From an uncultured Oscillospiraceae bacterium (GTDB lineage Bacteria > Bacillota > Clostridia > Oscillospirales > Ruminococcaceae): DNA of 64,000 nucleotides. Location of the stretch: contig CAKSPH010000008.1 in NCBI GenBank assembly GCA_934481355.1, forward strand, positions 1 to 64,000, read 5' to 3'. The notes below the pieces were generated by a model that saw nothing but the letters and a program-made list of their open reading frames with translations, was not told where the DNA came from and made no database searches. The translations under genes were made by a program, and so were the position numbers. How positions within the stretch are numbered: the stretch's first letter is position 1; each line of letters opens with the position of its first letter. Below are positions 38,656 through 47,846 of the stretch, one piece after another.

Positions 38656-39255
38656 ATGGGAAGAACATACGGATACGCCAGGGTTTCCAGCACGGAGCAG
38701 AACCTCGACCGACAGGTTGAAGCACTCCTTGAATACGGCGTTGAAGACCGTGACATTGTTACGGACAAGCAGTCCGGCAAGGATTTTCAGCGCAAAGGCT
38801 ACCTCGCCTTGAAGAACCAGATGCTTCGCCCCGGCGACACGCTGGTAATCAAGGAGATGGACAGGCTCGGCAGGGATTACAGCGCAATCAAGGACGAATG
38901 GCTCGACATTCAGCGCATGGGCGTAGACATCGTGATAATCGACACGCCGATACTGAACACGAAAGAGAAATCCAACCTTGAGAAAAATCTGATTTGCAGC
39001 ATTGTTTTTGAGCTGCTGGCTTACACCGCCGAAAAGGAACGTCGTAAAATCCGCTTACGCCAATCTGAGGGAATTCGGCTTGCGCTCGACAAGGGCGTGA
39101 AATTCGGCAGACCCGAAACAACGCTCCCCGATAATTACGCCGAGGTGATTGACCTGTGGCAGTCCGGCAGCATTACAGCCGTAGAGGCAATGAAACACTT
39201 GGGCATGAAGAAAACCACATTCTACAAGCTGGCTCGCAGGCTGACGAACAAATGA
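38656..39255 (+). CDS. Small serine recombinase (resolvase/invertase)
   Basis: The 199-residue protein starts at ATG 38656 behind AACGGAGG. It has the catalytic start TYGYARVSSTEQNLDRQ with Ser10-type nucleophile, LVIKEMDRLGRDY, the E-helix region AEKERRKIRLRQSEGI and a C-terminal helix-turn-helix ITAVEAMKHLGMKKTTFYKL. It is of the Tn3 resolvase/Hin size, so it most likely resolves multimers or acts on local inversion sites rather than integrating the element. Confidence 0.92.
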   Translation: MGRTYGYARVSSTEQNLDRQVEALLEYGVEDRDIVTDKQSGKDFQRKGYLALKNQMLRPGDTLVIKEMDRLGRDYSAIKDEWLDIQRMGVDIVIIDTPILNTKEKSNLEKNLICSIVFELLAYTAEKERRKIRLRQSEGIRLALDKGVKFGRPETTLPDNYAEVIDLWQSGSITAVEAMKHLGMKKTTFYKLARRLTNK

Positions 39256-39286
39256 TTATCAGCGGCGAGCCGCTTTTATATAGATC

Positions 39287-39319
39287 AACCGGTGCTTCGT
39301 AAATGGAGCACCGGTTTTT
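39287..39319 (+). terminator. Terminator of the resolvase gene
   Basis: Arms ACCGGTGCT and AGCACCGGT with a loop of about ten bases, then TTTTTG. Confidence 0.85.
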
Positions 39320-39322
39320 GTA

Positions 39323-39351
39323 TTGACAATGGATAGATTTTGTAATATAAT
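39323..39351 (+). promoter_or_regulatory. Sigma-A promoter for the gene at 39409
   Basis: TTGACA, 17 bases, TATAAT. Confidence 0.75.
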
Positions 39352-39408
39352 CAATATAGAGTTGTGATATTTCATTATGGCTGGAAAATAATAAGGAGAA
39401 CAAATAGC

Positions 39409-41445
39409 ATGAAGAAAAATAATAATACCTCCGAACTTGATGATCTCCTTGCAAATGTAGAAGATATTGATTTTGTCTTTGAAGACGATACTATATCTGA
39501 TACAGATGAATCGGATGAGAGCGAAGAAGATGACTTACCGGAAGATTTTTTTGACGATGATTCTGAAGAAAATGATCTGTATGAACCAGATGGTATACCG
39601 AAGAAACATTCCTTTGTGGTCGGTGACAAGGTAATGACATCTATCTTTCCGGAGCGCTTTTTCGATTCCGATTATGAAATGAACACGAATGAGAAATTAT
39701 ATATCATTGATTGTTCAAAAGAGTGGGCGCAGGCACGTCAGGAATATGATAATTTAATGGAAGAGTACTACCTCCGGACTGAAAAAGCAAACCAGCTTAC
39801 TGAGAGCAATAATCCTCCATGTTTTGAAGTCAGAGATGAGCCTGCTGATAAAGTGGCTAGGATAAAGTACCGCTTTTCGAGCATACTGGGCGATTTTGAC
39901 AAAAGCAACACTGATACTATCTTTAAGGACTATCCGGTGGATATCAGCCGGGAATGTGTCAGCAATGTGATTTTTGATAAAATTAAGAGCAGGGATATCA
40001 AGATAAGAAATCCTCTGAAGATAACCGGTTTTATCGAAGATATTGCCTTTTCCTATTGGGCGGTAAAACCTATTATATATCATCGTAAGGTCAATGGCAG
40101 AGATGAATTATTCAACTATTATGAGATTTACACCAGGAATAACGTACGTTGTGTGATATGTCCTCCACAGAGTCTGAAAAAGGTCCTGGAATCAAGCGGC
40201 ATCGACTATGATTATTCCATAATTTCAAGGCAGATAATCGAGAGTGAAAAAATACTCCAGCCTGAATCAGTCGAACGCTCGTTTGCTTTCCGGTGGTTCA
40301 GAGATATGCTGCCGATAAATGAAACGACCGCACTCTCTAACGCTGAAACAAAAAAACTCGTCGGGCTGCCCTGTGGAACTCAGAAGCTCATTTTTTCGAT
40401 TTTGGGATATTCCGTGCTGTCTCTGTTTGTTCCGGATATGGGTGAATATGATGAGCCGCCTAAGGTAGTTGCGGGAAACATAGTTGCGCAGATTTCTCAG
40501 GTAAAGGATATCATTTCGGCTGTTTCTGCTTGTTTTGTATCAGCCGGAGGTAGCGACCTCATTAAGCCAAAGTACCTTTCTCTCAAACCGGACGAGTCCC
40601 TGAATTTCCAGAATTGCGAGCGCCGTCTTATCGTAATCAATACGACAGGTATGCGTGGCAGGGATAAGGAGCAGAAACTCTTTCAGACGATACTTGACGA
40701 TTATATACGATATGCGGAGCAGAAGATCGTTCCGGTTGCATATCCGGATATAGGGTGGCTGCCTCTGGTGATCAGTACCGATGAACGTGACGAGCGATTC
40801 TACAATATTGATATTCAAAGCGCAGATTTATCAATGGTTACAGAGGTTACAACAGTGTTACGAAAGCTGTACCGCAACGCCCTTGTGGGGATATCCGAAA
40901 GCGGTTTTGCCAGGCTGCGTGAAACTGTAATTGCATGGGCTGATGAGAAAGTGACCGAGCGGAATGCCACTGGCGCATACAGCTCCAGATACAAGAGTAT
41001 GCCGGATTTCCTGTATGCCTGCTGCAGGTATTGCGCTGCCGGTGATGATGAATTGATTCAGACGGTTCATAATGTCATGTATGATATTACAGGGGATTTG
41101 CCTGAGCATATGGGCGGTTCTTCTCGGAAAGATGAGAGGTATCTCAAAGTTGCTGATTTGATCAACGAACAACTTCAGAATGGCATTATTCCCGATGAGC
41201 AAAAAGGTGATGATTGCAAAGATGCCGCATTCCGTTATTTGCATAAGGGAACACCGTGTGTATGCCTGGGAGAGCAGTATATTGACGGTCTGATTAAGCA
41301 TTTGAATATATCCGGTTATCAGGCAGGAGATTTCATTCAGCACTGCGCCGAATATAATATACTGAAAGACGGGCAGCGGAGTATTACCGTGAAATTCAAC
41401 GGAAAATCCAGCCGATTCACAGCAATTGATATTTCTAAGATGTAA
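39409..41445 (+). CDS. Unknown 678-residue element protein with acidic N-terminus
   Basis: The start at ATG 39409 follows AATAAGGAGAACAAATAGC. Residues 15-65 are extremely acidic (blocks of DESEEDD and DDDSEEND). The remainder is globular with FRWFRDMLPINETTALSNAE, KLVGLPCGTQKLIFSILGYS and RRLIVINTTGMRGRDKE, but no Walker A, metal-binding or known polymerase motif that I can name. It lies next to the Rep/NicK-like gene (convergent) and may belong to the element's replication or maintenance module; this rests on position. Acidic tails are common in DNA-mimic or single-strand-binding partner proteins. Confidence 0.75.
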   Translation: MKKNNNTSELDDLLANVEDIDFVFEDDTISDTDESDESEEDDLPEDFFDDDSEENDLYEPDGIPKKHSFVVGDKVMTSIFPERFFDSDYEMNTNEKLYIIDCSKEWAQARQEYDNLMEEYYLRTEKANQLTESNNPPCFEVRDEPADKVARIKYRFSSILGDFDKSNTDTIFKDYPVDISRECVSNVIFDKIKSRDIKIRNPLKITGFIEDIAFSYWAVKPIIYHRKVNGRDELFNYYEIYTRNNVRCVICPPQSLKKVLESSGIDYDYSIISRQIIESEKILQPESVERSFAFRWFRDMLPINETTALSNAETKKLVGLPCGTQKLIFSILGYSVLSLFVPDMGEYDEPPKVVAGNIVAQISQVKDIISAVSACFVSAGGSDLIKPKYLSLKPDESLNFQNCERRLIVINTTGMRGRDKEQKLFQTILDDYIRYAEQKIVPVAYPDIGWLPLVISTDERDERFYNIDIQSADLSMVTEVTTVLRKLYRNALVGISESGFARLRETVIAWADEKVTERNATGAYSSRYKSMPDFLYACCRYCAAGDDELIQTVHNVMYDITGDLPEHMGGSSRKDERYLKVADLINEQLQNGIIPDEQKGDDCKDAAFRYLHKGTPCVCLGEQYIDGLIKHLNISGYQAGDFIQHCAEYNILKDGQRSITVKFNGKSSRFTAIDISKM

Positions 41446-41451
41446 TCAATT

Positions 41452-41485
41452 CTGGCATTACCGATGATGGTAATGCCAGTTTTTG
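41452..41485 (+). terminator. Terminator after the 678-residue protein gene
   Basis: Perfect arms CTGGCATTACC and GGTAATGCCAG with a six-base loop, then TTTTTG. Confidence 0.9.
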
Positions 41486-41861
41486 TTGTATCATTCGGTA
41501 AATAGCACACTGTAACCGACGCTGTGACCGAATGTGTTTCGTAGTATGCAATACAAGCAATAATGCGGAGTTACACGGTTACAAGGTTGTAGCTATTTTT
41601 TGAAATGCATATATCCAGAATATGAATATCAACCTGCCTTTAGGGAGATTCCCAGAGTGAGATTTCAATTTGTTGCTTGCCTTTGTGCCCGGGGTTACGG
41701 GATAGCTGTCTGTAATAATATTCTATGTGAGTATGAACACTGTATGTAGCCTCTGTTATGTGCGTCTCATTCCGGGTATTCTGATTTCCTGCTGCCTATT
41801 AATTATGTAAGGCGCACTATAAATTATAATTCGGGCTGCTTTTCGTGAACCTCTGCGTTTG
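41486..41861. other. Non-coding region beside the Rep/NicK-like gene
   Basis: No open frame with a start and ribosome site is seen in these 376 bases. The position at the 3' side of a replication/relaxase gene makes it a place to look for an origin, but I see no clear nick site or iterons. Confidence 0.4.
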
Positions 41862-42911
41862 TCAGAGCCATTCAAACAGACTGGGCAGATCACAAATGGC
41901 TTTCTTTGCCGGGAGCGGCACCGGGTTTACCCCGATATTTTCAAACTTGTCTATCATTTTATGATAGGCTCTGCTGTCCAGCTTTGGATCCTCCTGCTCC
42001 ATGGCACGACGTGCACTGAACATTCCGTGCTTCTGTGCAACGAGTTCGGAAAACCTGCACATTCTGTTCCGCATCTTTTTCCTGTTCACCTGTTCGCATA
42101 TGAGGCGGTTGACCTCGCTTAGCTTATAGCTTGCTCCGTCAACTATAAACTTAGACAATATCTCATAAATCAGGTCGTCGCTGTTATTTATGAACCAGAG
42201 CAGCGTATCTGAATTCGTCAGGGTAATTTCATGCTTACGCTTAATTGTATTTACATTGAGAATGCGGTATTCTGCCCGCAGTATTCCGTGAGCTTCATCG
42301 CTTGGGTGACCGATTTTTTCAAGCTGCCGCTCTTTGTCATATAAGGATAGTTCAGCAACGCCGCTTCTGGATCTGGCAGTAAATCCGGCGACCTTGTCAA
42401 ACCTTTTTCCGTATTCTTTTTTACCATAGACCTTATAAGACTTTGTCGCGCCAGCACGATACATCTGCCGGATATACGCTGATACCAGTTCTGCGCTCCC
42501 TACGTCTATATTACTGCAGATATCAACTCTGGACAGCCTTAGCCTGTCTATTTCAAATTCATCGCCCAGCCAGCTGCTTAGCTGCCAGTTTACCATTTCG
42601 ATAGCTTCCTGGGCGTTGCTTTCGTTGATTATTTTTACAAGCCCGTCTGCTACCAGTACTTTTTGAAGATTTACTATGAATTTTATATAATAATCATTGT
42701 GGTTTGCTATGAGGTGAACCTGGATTCCAAGCCCCATAAATTTAAGCAGCCTATGGCATTTATAGCCTGGATTATTGCTCCTGTCGTAGAATATCTTATA
42801 TCCTCCTTTCTGGCAATCGGTTTGTGCACGGTCCAGGAACTCCTGATATTTCAGGTATCCGTTTTCGCCTTTGCCAAATGATTTGCTGAGTTCAAATGTG
42901 TGTATGCTCAT
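41862..42911 (-). CDS. Rep_trans/NicK-like replication initiator or relaxase
   Basis: The 349-residue protein starts at the ATG at 42911 after GAGGAGAAAGAAA. The motifs RLRLSRVDICSNIDV near 150, ELSLYDKERQLEKIG near 208 and GILRAEYRILN near 230 fit the Rep_trans group, which covers rolling-circle plasmid initiators and the NicK relaxase of ICEBs1. In that family the acidic residues of the RVD motif bind metal and a tyrosine nicks DNA. It would allow the element to be replicated as a circle or mobilised by a helper. There is no coupling protein or type IV secretion gene in the window. Confidence 0.75.
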   Translation of the reverse strand: MSIHTFELSKSFGKGENGYLKYQEFLDRAQTDCQKGGYKIFYDRSNNPGYKCHRLLKFMGLGIQVHLIANHNDYYIKFIVNLQKVLVADGLVKIINESNAQEAIEMVNWQLSSWLGDEFEIDRLRLSRVDICSNIDVGSAELVSAYIRQMYRAGATKSYKVYGKKEYGKRFDKVAGFTARSRSGVAELSLYDKERQLEKIGHPSDEAHGILRAEYRILNVNTIKRKHEITLTNSDTLLWFINNSDDLIYEILSKFIVDGASYKLSEVNRLICEQVNRKKMRNRMCRFSELVAQKHGMFSARRAMEQEDPKLDSRAYHKMIDKFENIGVNPVPLPAKKAICDLPSLFEWL

Positions 42912-43065
42912 TTTCTTTCTCCTCAATATATAGTAGTAAAAATATACACTTTAGTGGAAGAACGCCCGCTTATGACACGGCGGTGCCGCACTCATAGGCA
43001 TGTTGTCTTGAAACCACCTGTGCATTTACTACGATGTATGGAGGAGAATATTTTTATATAGGATA

Positions 43066-43100
43066 GAAAAATCCGCCCTGTTTAATATCAGAGCGGATAG
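43066..43100 (-). terminator. Terminator of the gene at 43121
   Basis: On the minus strand, ATCCGCTCTGA and CAGGGCGGAT pair and are followed by TTTTTC. Confidence 0.7.
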
Positions 43101-43120
43101 TGTTTTGGATTCAGGAGTTC

Positions 43121-44677
43121 TTATTTTCGCTCCAGGCTCAGAAGAGTTTTGTATTCGTCTGAATTGAGCCTTGCCGGGCGTGGCAGAACTGCCGGAATCA
43201 GGTAAGAGGGAAATTTCATCGGACTGTCGGCGCTGTAAAAGGTCTTTAAGAAGTAGTCGGTGTATGGGCTGGTATTTCTGTAATATCTGCGCTTGATAAT
43301 ATAGAGGCTCTCGGAAAATAACCTGTTGATCGTTTCTGTATTCCTGGATAAAGGGTTTATTGGCTTGCTTGCGGGTTTGGATAAGTTTATGGTATCCATC
43401 ATTTCTTTATATGGAGCGTGCGCGGATAACTTACCCAGAAAGCCAGCAAGCTCGCCAAATGAAACATTATTTTGAACCAGACTATATGATAATGTGAAAA
43501 TGACCGGATAGTAAATATAGTTGAGCAGGTCAACGCTTTCACGACACGCCATAAAGCTTGAATCATAATTCGTCATTTGAGATGAGATTCCTTCGTTATG
43601 CAACGGTGTGTGGTAAAGCGTGGTAGCTTGATCTTTCTTTTTTACATAATTGAATAGCTTGTCTGTATAGAACACATTGTCAAGAGTGGCAATGCTCAGC
43701 AGCTGATTATAATCCAGCTCATACTCCTCTGGAGCACTGTCAATAAGATCAAAGAACTCCCGGTAAAAATTAGAATGATATATTCTTTCTGATAAATAAT
43801 CGTTTATCAGCCTGATCCCTTTCATTTTATTTGTATCGAGTTCTGATTCTGGACTGATTTTATCCAGGTTATCAAAAATCTTCTTGTAGGTGTTGCAATA
43901 TTTTGTATAAAACGTATTGAAATTAGCTGAAGAATAGCCATTGGAGTAATTTGTAATAGTTGCCTGGTCGGAATTACCTTTTGCCTTATAGCTTTCGTTC
44001 ATCCGTTCCATCATGGAGCGGGCTGTTTCGTTATCTGACACGCTTTTTAGCATGATGAACCGTGCGTCCTTGTTGATATCGGGGCAATCGTAGATATTTT
44101 TATATGGACTGATATTAATGGTTTTAAGCGAGGAAAACTGAACTGGTGCGAACATCACTCTGACCGGGAGCGATACATTCTGAGGGAGTGTATCTGTCAC
44201 AGTAAAAATTCTGTGCAGGAAACTTTTCTTAAACAGTCTGGTGTTCGTTTTGCTGTCTATATTTATATTCGTTGCATTTTCTATCAGAGAGCAGCGTACT
44301 GTGAAGTTCGAAAGTTCTTCTGCTGCTTTCTGAAGCAGCAGTTTGACTATGAGATATAGCAGGTCTGCATTGATCTCTTGAATTTCATAGAGCTTGTCGG
44401 AGTTTTTTCCACAGATGATTTTCCGGGAATCCACGATGATGTTTTTGAGTATCATCAGGAGAACATATTCATTATGGCTCAGAACGTCTATATTAAAAAA
44501 CATTGACAGCTCATCTTCTATAAGATGAATATTACCCGGATCGTTCACTATGTCAGAATACAAATTCAGATACCTCTGAGGGTCAAGCCCGTATCGGTAT
44601 CTTGCTGTATTGAGAGCTTCGTTAAAAACGCAGTTGTCTTTGAAAAGGCTGAAGAAATAATAGAAATCTTCGTTCAT
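43121..44677 (-). CDS. Unknown 518-residue element protein
   Basis: It begins at the ATG at 44677 behind AAGGAGC, reading MNEDFYYFFSLFKDN. The protein is mostly helical, rich in Leu, Asn, Tyr and Lys, and has no signal peptide, membrane segment or nucleotide-binding motif. Notable segments are SLPVRVMFAPVQFSSLKTIN near 175 and SSQMTNYDSSFMACRESVD near 360. I do not recognise the family. It is transcribed in the same direction as the Rep/NicK-like gene, with its own terminator. Confidence 0.75.
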   Translation of the reverse strand: MNEDFYYFFSLFKDNCVFNEALNTARYRYGLDPQRYLNLYSDIVNDPGNIHLIEDELSMFFNIDVLSHNEYVLLMILKNIIVDSRKIICGKNSDKLYEIQEINADLLYLIVKLLLQKAAEELSNFTVRCSLIENATNINIDSKTNTRLFKKSFLHRIFTVTDTLPQNVSLPVRVMFAPVQFSSLKTINISPYKNIYDCPDINKDARFIMLKSVSDNETARSMMERMNESYKAKGNSDQATITNYSNGYSSANFNTFYTKYCNTYKKIFDNLDKISPESELDTNKMKGIRLINDYLSERIYHSNFYREFFDLIDSAPEEYELDYNQLLSIATLDNVFYTDKLFNYVKKKDQATTLYHTPLHNEGISSQMTNYDSSFMACRESVDLLNYIYYPVIFTLSYSLVQNNVSFGELAGFLGKLSAHAPYKEMMDTINLSKPASKPINPLSRNTETINRLFSESLYIIKRRYYRNTSPYTDYFLKTFYSADSPMKFPSYLIPAVLPRPARLNSDEYKTLLSLERK

Positions 44678-44895
44678 AAATGCTCCTTGGAAAAATTGAC
44701 TGAAAATGCTTTGCTAATAATCCTTTATTCGTTGTTAAATATACTGAATATAATTTGAATCTGATTGAATAAAGGAAAATAGCTGTGGCGAAAACATTTA
44801 TTCCGTTTGCTGAAAATCCTTTATTCTTGTGATACAATATTTGTAGAGCAGATACATAACGAGCTGCTCACAAATATACAGGAGGAATTCAATAT

Positions 44896-45057
44896 GGTAA
44901 CCTCTAAAAACCTCCTTCACGGCAGATTTCTATGACTTATATCATCTGCTGCGTTACCAAACCTTGAAATACATACAGTATTACTGCGGTTTGGTGCCTT
45001 GCATCTGATATAAGTCATATACGAAATCTGCTCGTGTCCCGGTTTTTAGAGGTTACC
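44896..45057. mobile_element. MITE-like inverted repeat between a ribosome site and its gene
   Basis: The 162-base unit has perfect 17-base ends, GGTAACCTCTAAAAACC and its complement, and further paired inner blocks (GCAGATTTC, ATGACTTATATCA), so nearly its whole length folds into one hairpin. ATAT flanks both sides. Removing the unit and one ATAT leaves AGGAGGAATTCAATATG, a normal ribosome site spaced eight bases from the start codon of the 66-residue gene. The left side creates a new 13-codon frame MVTSKNLLHGRFL. It is too short to encode a transposase. A regulatory hairpin is an alternative. Confidence 0.6.
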
Positions 45058-45059
45058 AT

Positions 45060-45260
45060 ATGAAAACAACAAACAGACAGGTTGAAAACACAACAAAGCT
45101 CCACGCAGCAGCAAAGGAGCTTTCATGCGAGAAAAAGTCAGATTCGGATAACGAATTTGTTGTTCAGAGATTTGTAGGTAACGGCAATGTAGTTACAAGA
45201 ATCAGAAGCCGTAAAGCGATGAGCGCGATCTTTGAAAACCGGGAAAACGGCAATGAATAA
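45060..45260 (+). CDS. Small 66-residue protein, separated from its ribosome site
   Basis: The protein starts MKTTNRQVENTTKLHAAAKE and is hydrophilic, with FVVQRFVGNGNVVTRIRSRK in the middle. No family is recognised. The only good ribosome site, GGAGG at 44881, is now 175 bases away because of the inverted-repeat unit. Expression may therefore be lost or depend on hairpin folding that brings the site close to the start. It precedes two recombinase-linked genes in the same direction. Confidence 0.5.
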   Translation: MKTTNRQVENTTKLHAAAKELSCEKKSDSDNEFVVQRFVGNGNVVTRIRSRKAMSAIFENRENGNE

Positions 45261-45338
45261 ATGTATATTATTTATAAGTGTCCAGGAAAGGAGATACTGT
45301 ACAACCAATCCACCATATAATCAGGCGAGGTGATAAAT

Positions 45339-45539
45339 ATGGGCATGATATTATCATACACCGCTTCTTGCGGTGCCGCCGTGAATTTCAGCGATGAGGG
45401 ATATATTAACTCCAGCGAGCAGGAGCTTGCCTTTCGGCGTGAGAACATGAGGAGCACTGCCGAGCAGATAGCGCAGGAATTGCAGCTCCGAAAACTCCGT
45501 GGAGATCTGCGGAGTTGTCGTGAAATGTCTGTGTGCTAG
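45339..45539 (+). CDS. Small protein upstream of the serine integrase
   Basis: The 66-residue protein starts at ATG 45339 behind GCGAGGTGATAA and reads MGMILSYTASCGAAVNFSDE; its C-terminal half is a charged helix (LAFRRENMRSTAEQIAQELQ). It ends three bases before the integrase ATG, so the two genes are probably coupled. It could be a recombination directionality factor or another accessory protein; there is no sequence motif to prove that. Confidence 0.6.
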   Translation: MGMILSYTASCGAAVNFSDEGYINSSEQELAFRRENMRSTAEQIAQELQLRKLRGDLRSCREMSVC

Positions 45540-45541
45540 CA

Positions 45542-47080
45542 ATGTACGCTGTTTACCTGCGGAAATCCCGGGCAGACCTTGACGCGGAAGCCATGGGACA
45601 GGGCGAAACACTGGCAAGGCACCGGGCGGCGCTCCTTGACTATGCGGCTTGTCACGGACTGGAAATAGGCGCTGTTTACGAAGAGATCATATCCGGCGAA
45701 AGCATTGATGCACGTCCGAAAATGAAACAGCTTCTGCGGGAGGTGGAGCAGGGTCGCTGGGCGGGAGTACTCTGCATGGATATAGACCGCCTGGCAAGAG
45801 GAAACAGCGCGGACCAGGCGAGGGTATCGAACACGTTCCGTATCTCCGGGACGCTGATAATCACGCCGTCAAAGGTGTACGACCAGAGCCGTGAAAGCGA
45901 TGAGGAATACGTTGATTTTGAGCTGTTCATGGCTCGCCGGGAATACAAGGCGATTTCCCGGCGGATAATGCGCGGGCGTATCGCTTCCGTAAAGGAGGGG
46001 CATTTTATCGGAAGCACGCCGCCATACGGTTACGATAAAGTCAAAGTTGAAAAGGGACGGGGATTTACTCTGTCGCCGAATTTTGAAAGCGATACGGTGA
46101 AGCAGATATACTCCATGTGTATCAGCGGAATGGGCTGTAACGCCATCGCAGGACGGCTCGATATGATGGGCGTGACCACGCGAAAGGGCAGCTCATGGAG
46201 CAGCGCTTCAATTCAGGATATCCTGAGAAATCCGGTTTACTGCGGCAAGATACGCTGGCAGTACCGGAGGGAGGAAAAGCGCCTGGCAGACGGTATCGTC
46301 ACGACCCATCGGCGGGAAAATCCCGACTGCATAATCGCGCAGGGTCTGCACCCGGCGCTGATAAGCGAGGAGGAATTCGACCAGGCGCAGCAATTTCTGA
46401 ACAGCCGCAGGATACCGCACAAAAAGGAAAACACGGAGCTGCGAAATCCCTTGTCCGGGCTGGTGTACTGCGGCATATGCGGCAGCATGATGACAAGGCT
46501 CGGGACGGGCAGCAGGAATCACAGCGACACGCTCCGCTGCCCGAATCGGAATTGCGGCAACGTATCCGCAAAGCTTGAGCTTGTTGAAAGCGCTCTCGTT
46601 GAGGGTGTGGCACGGTGGCTCAACGACTTCCGTGTGAATGTCAGCCGGAAGCCTGCCGCAGATACTGCGAAAGCGGAGCGGACAGCAGCCGAAAAGGTAC
46701 GTTCTGAACTGACTAAACTTGACAGCCAGCGTGAGAGAATATATTCGCTCCTGGAACAGGGGGTGTATTCTGCCGGAGAATTCCGGGAGCGCATGGAATC
46801 GCTCGAAAAGCGAAGAAAGCAGCTTTCGGAGAATCTGCGGCAGGCTGAGCAGGCAGTCAGCGAGGCAGAGGGTAATCGGCAGCTTTATGCGCAGATAATC
46901 CCCAGGGTAGAGCGCGTGATGGATATTTACGCGCAGTCCACACCGGAGGAGAAAAACCGCCTGCTAAAAACGATAATCAGCCGGGCTGAATACATAAAAA
47001 CGGAGCGCAACACCAGAGGAAACGCTGACCGCTGCAATTTCACGCTTAACGTGACGCCGCTTTTCCCGGAAACTAATTAA
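45542..47080 (+). CDS. Large serine recombinase, integrase of the element
   Basis: The 512-residue protein starts MYAVYLRKSRADLDAEAMGQ, with the catalytic serine in LRKSRAD, followed by GVLCMDIDRLARGNSADQ and the helix region. The Recombinase domain comes next (GSTPPYGYDKVKVEKGRGF), then a zinc ribbon (YCGICGSMMTRL to CPNRNC) and a long coiled coil (about residues 365-460). The start at 45542 was chosen because the first residues are the family's conserved beta-strand. Large serine integrases use short cores and leave attL/attR as seen in the GH18 gene. It is intact, unlike the deleted copy at 19648. Confidence 0.95.
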   Translation: MYAVYLRKSRADLDAEAMGQGETLARHRAALLDYAACHGLEIGAVYEEIISGESIDARPKMKQLLREVEQGRWAGVLCMDIDRLARGNSADQARVSNTFRISGTLIITPSKVYDQSRESDEEYVDFELFMARREYKAISRRIMRGRIASVKEGHFIGSTPPYGYDKVKVEKGRGFTLSPNFESDTVKQIYSMCISGMGCNAIAGRLDMMGVTTRKGSSWSSASIQDILRNPVYCGKIRWQYRREEKRLADGIVTTHRRENPDCIIAQGLHPALISEEEFDQAQQFLNSRRIPHKKENTELRNPLSGLVYCGICGSMMTRLGTGSRNHSDTLRCPNRNCGNVSAKLELVESALVEGVARWLNDFRVNVSRKPAADTAKAERTAAEKVRSELTKLDSQRERIYSLLEQGVYSAGEFRERMESLEKRRKQLSENLRQAEQAVSEAEGNRQLYAQIIPRVERVMDIYAQSTPEEKNRLLKTIISRAEYIKTERNTRGNADRCNFTLNVTPLFPETN

Positions 47081-47100
47081 AGACAGTCGGAAGGCTGCCT

Positions 47101-47212
47101 CAGGCTGTCGATAAACCCTCATCTTCGTCGTCACTCCGCACTGCGACAGGCACAAAGCCTAGTCGCAGTGTGGGTTCCTAGAATCTGAGGGCTTCTCGAC
47201 AGCCTGATTTTT
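47101..47212 (+). repeat. Multi-stem hairpin acting as integrase terminator
   Basis: An outer stem (CAGGCTGTCGA with TCGACAGCCTG) encloses CCCTCA/TGAGGG and an inner arm CTGCGAC-AGGC...GCCT-A-GTCGCAG. It is followed by ATTTTTTAC. Both the nested structure and its length exceed those of a normal terminator, and it looks like a dispersed repeat unit. Confidence 0.65.
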
Positions 47213-47258
47213 TACTTTTTCTGTCGAAATCTGATTCTTAATTTTATAATGAAAAACC

Positions 47259-47287
47259 TTGACTATTCGTTACGAATATGATAAAAT
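47259..47287 (+). promoter_or_regulatory. Promoter with palindromic operator for the AbrB/HipA-like pair
   Basis: TTGACT, 17 bases, TAAAAT. The spacer contains the palindrome ATTCGT-T-ACGAAT centre (47265-47277), positioned for autorepression by the AbrB-like protein. Confidence 0.65.
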
Positions 47288-47306
47288 AATTGAGAGGTGA
47301 TTCTGT

Positions 47307-47846
47307 ATGGAAACAAGAACAGCAAGGCTCAGCGTGGGGCATTCCGGGGGAACTGCCGGAGCCGGGAGCCATAATTATAAAGTCGCACTGCCGACTAAAT
47401 GGATCGAGCGGCTCGGACTAGGGGTGAACAACCGTGAAATGGAGCTTGCCCTTGACGGCGACAGGATCATTATAACTCCCCGGCTGACTGCGGAGGAGTT
47501 TGCAGAAAATGCCATAAAGCACGGACACAGCGTGTATAAGTTCAGTTTTTTTGACGGCGACAGGCTGTGCAGCGTAATTTACGCCGATTTCACCGAAAAG
47601 CAGGTTCGTGCGGACAACTACACGGAAAACATCGTCAAAACGGCTTTTGGCAGGAATTCCACGCCGTCATGGGAAGACTTCCGGGAATTCCTTAAGGAGC
47701 GCTGTATTCCCGGAAGCAGGAGCGGTCTGAACGAATATCTTGAAACTATCGGAGCAGACAGCAGCGACCCGCTTGACATTCTCCCTATAACCAAGGGTAG
47801 AATGGCAGGGGACGATCAGAGGCTGATAATGGAGAAATTAAAATGA
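47307..47846 (+). CDS. AbrB/SpoVT-type DNA-binding protein, antitoxin-like
   Basis: The 179-residue protein starts after TGAGAGGTGATTCTGT. Its N-terminal 55 residues (YKVALPTKWIERLGLGVNN and MELALDGDRIIITPR) form a swapped-hairpin AbrB domain. The remainder (aa 60-179) is a partner-binding region with KFSFFDGDRLCSVIYADF and ending in MAGDDQRLIMEKLK. It overlaps the HipA-like gene by four bases (ATGA). It would repress its own promoter through the palindrome between the -35 and -10 boxes and may neutralise the kinase-like partner. Confidence 0.75.
   Translation: METRTARLSVGHSGGTAGAGSHNYKVALPTKWIERLGLGVNNREMELALDGDRIIITPRLTAEEFAENAIKHGHSVYKFSFFDGDRLCSVIYADFTEKQVRADNYTENIVKTAFGRNSTPSWEDFREFLKERCIPGSRSGLNEYLETIGADSSDPLDILPITKGRMAGDDQRLIMEKLK

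Noticed and set aside
38656-39255. Small resolvase as integrase of the element
   Set aside because: It lacks the long C-terminal domains of integrases and lies far from both ends, while the large serine recombinase lies near the right end.
41486-41861. Possible origin of replication or transfer
   Set aside because: The position is suggestive, but no iterons, clear nick motif or strong dyad could be identified by eye.
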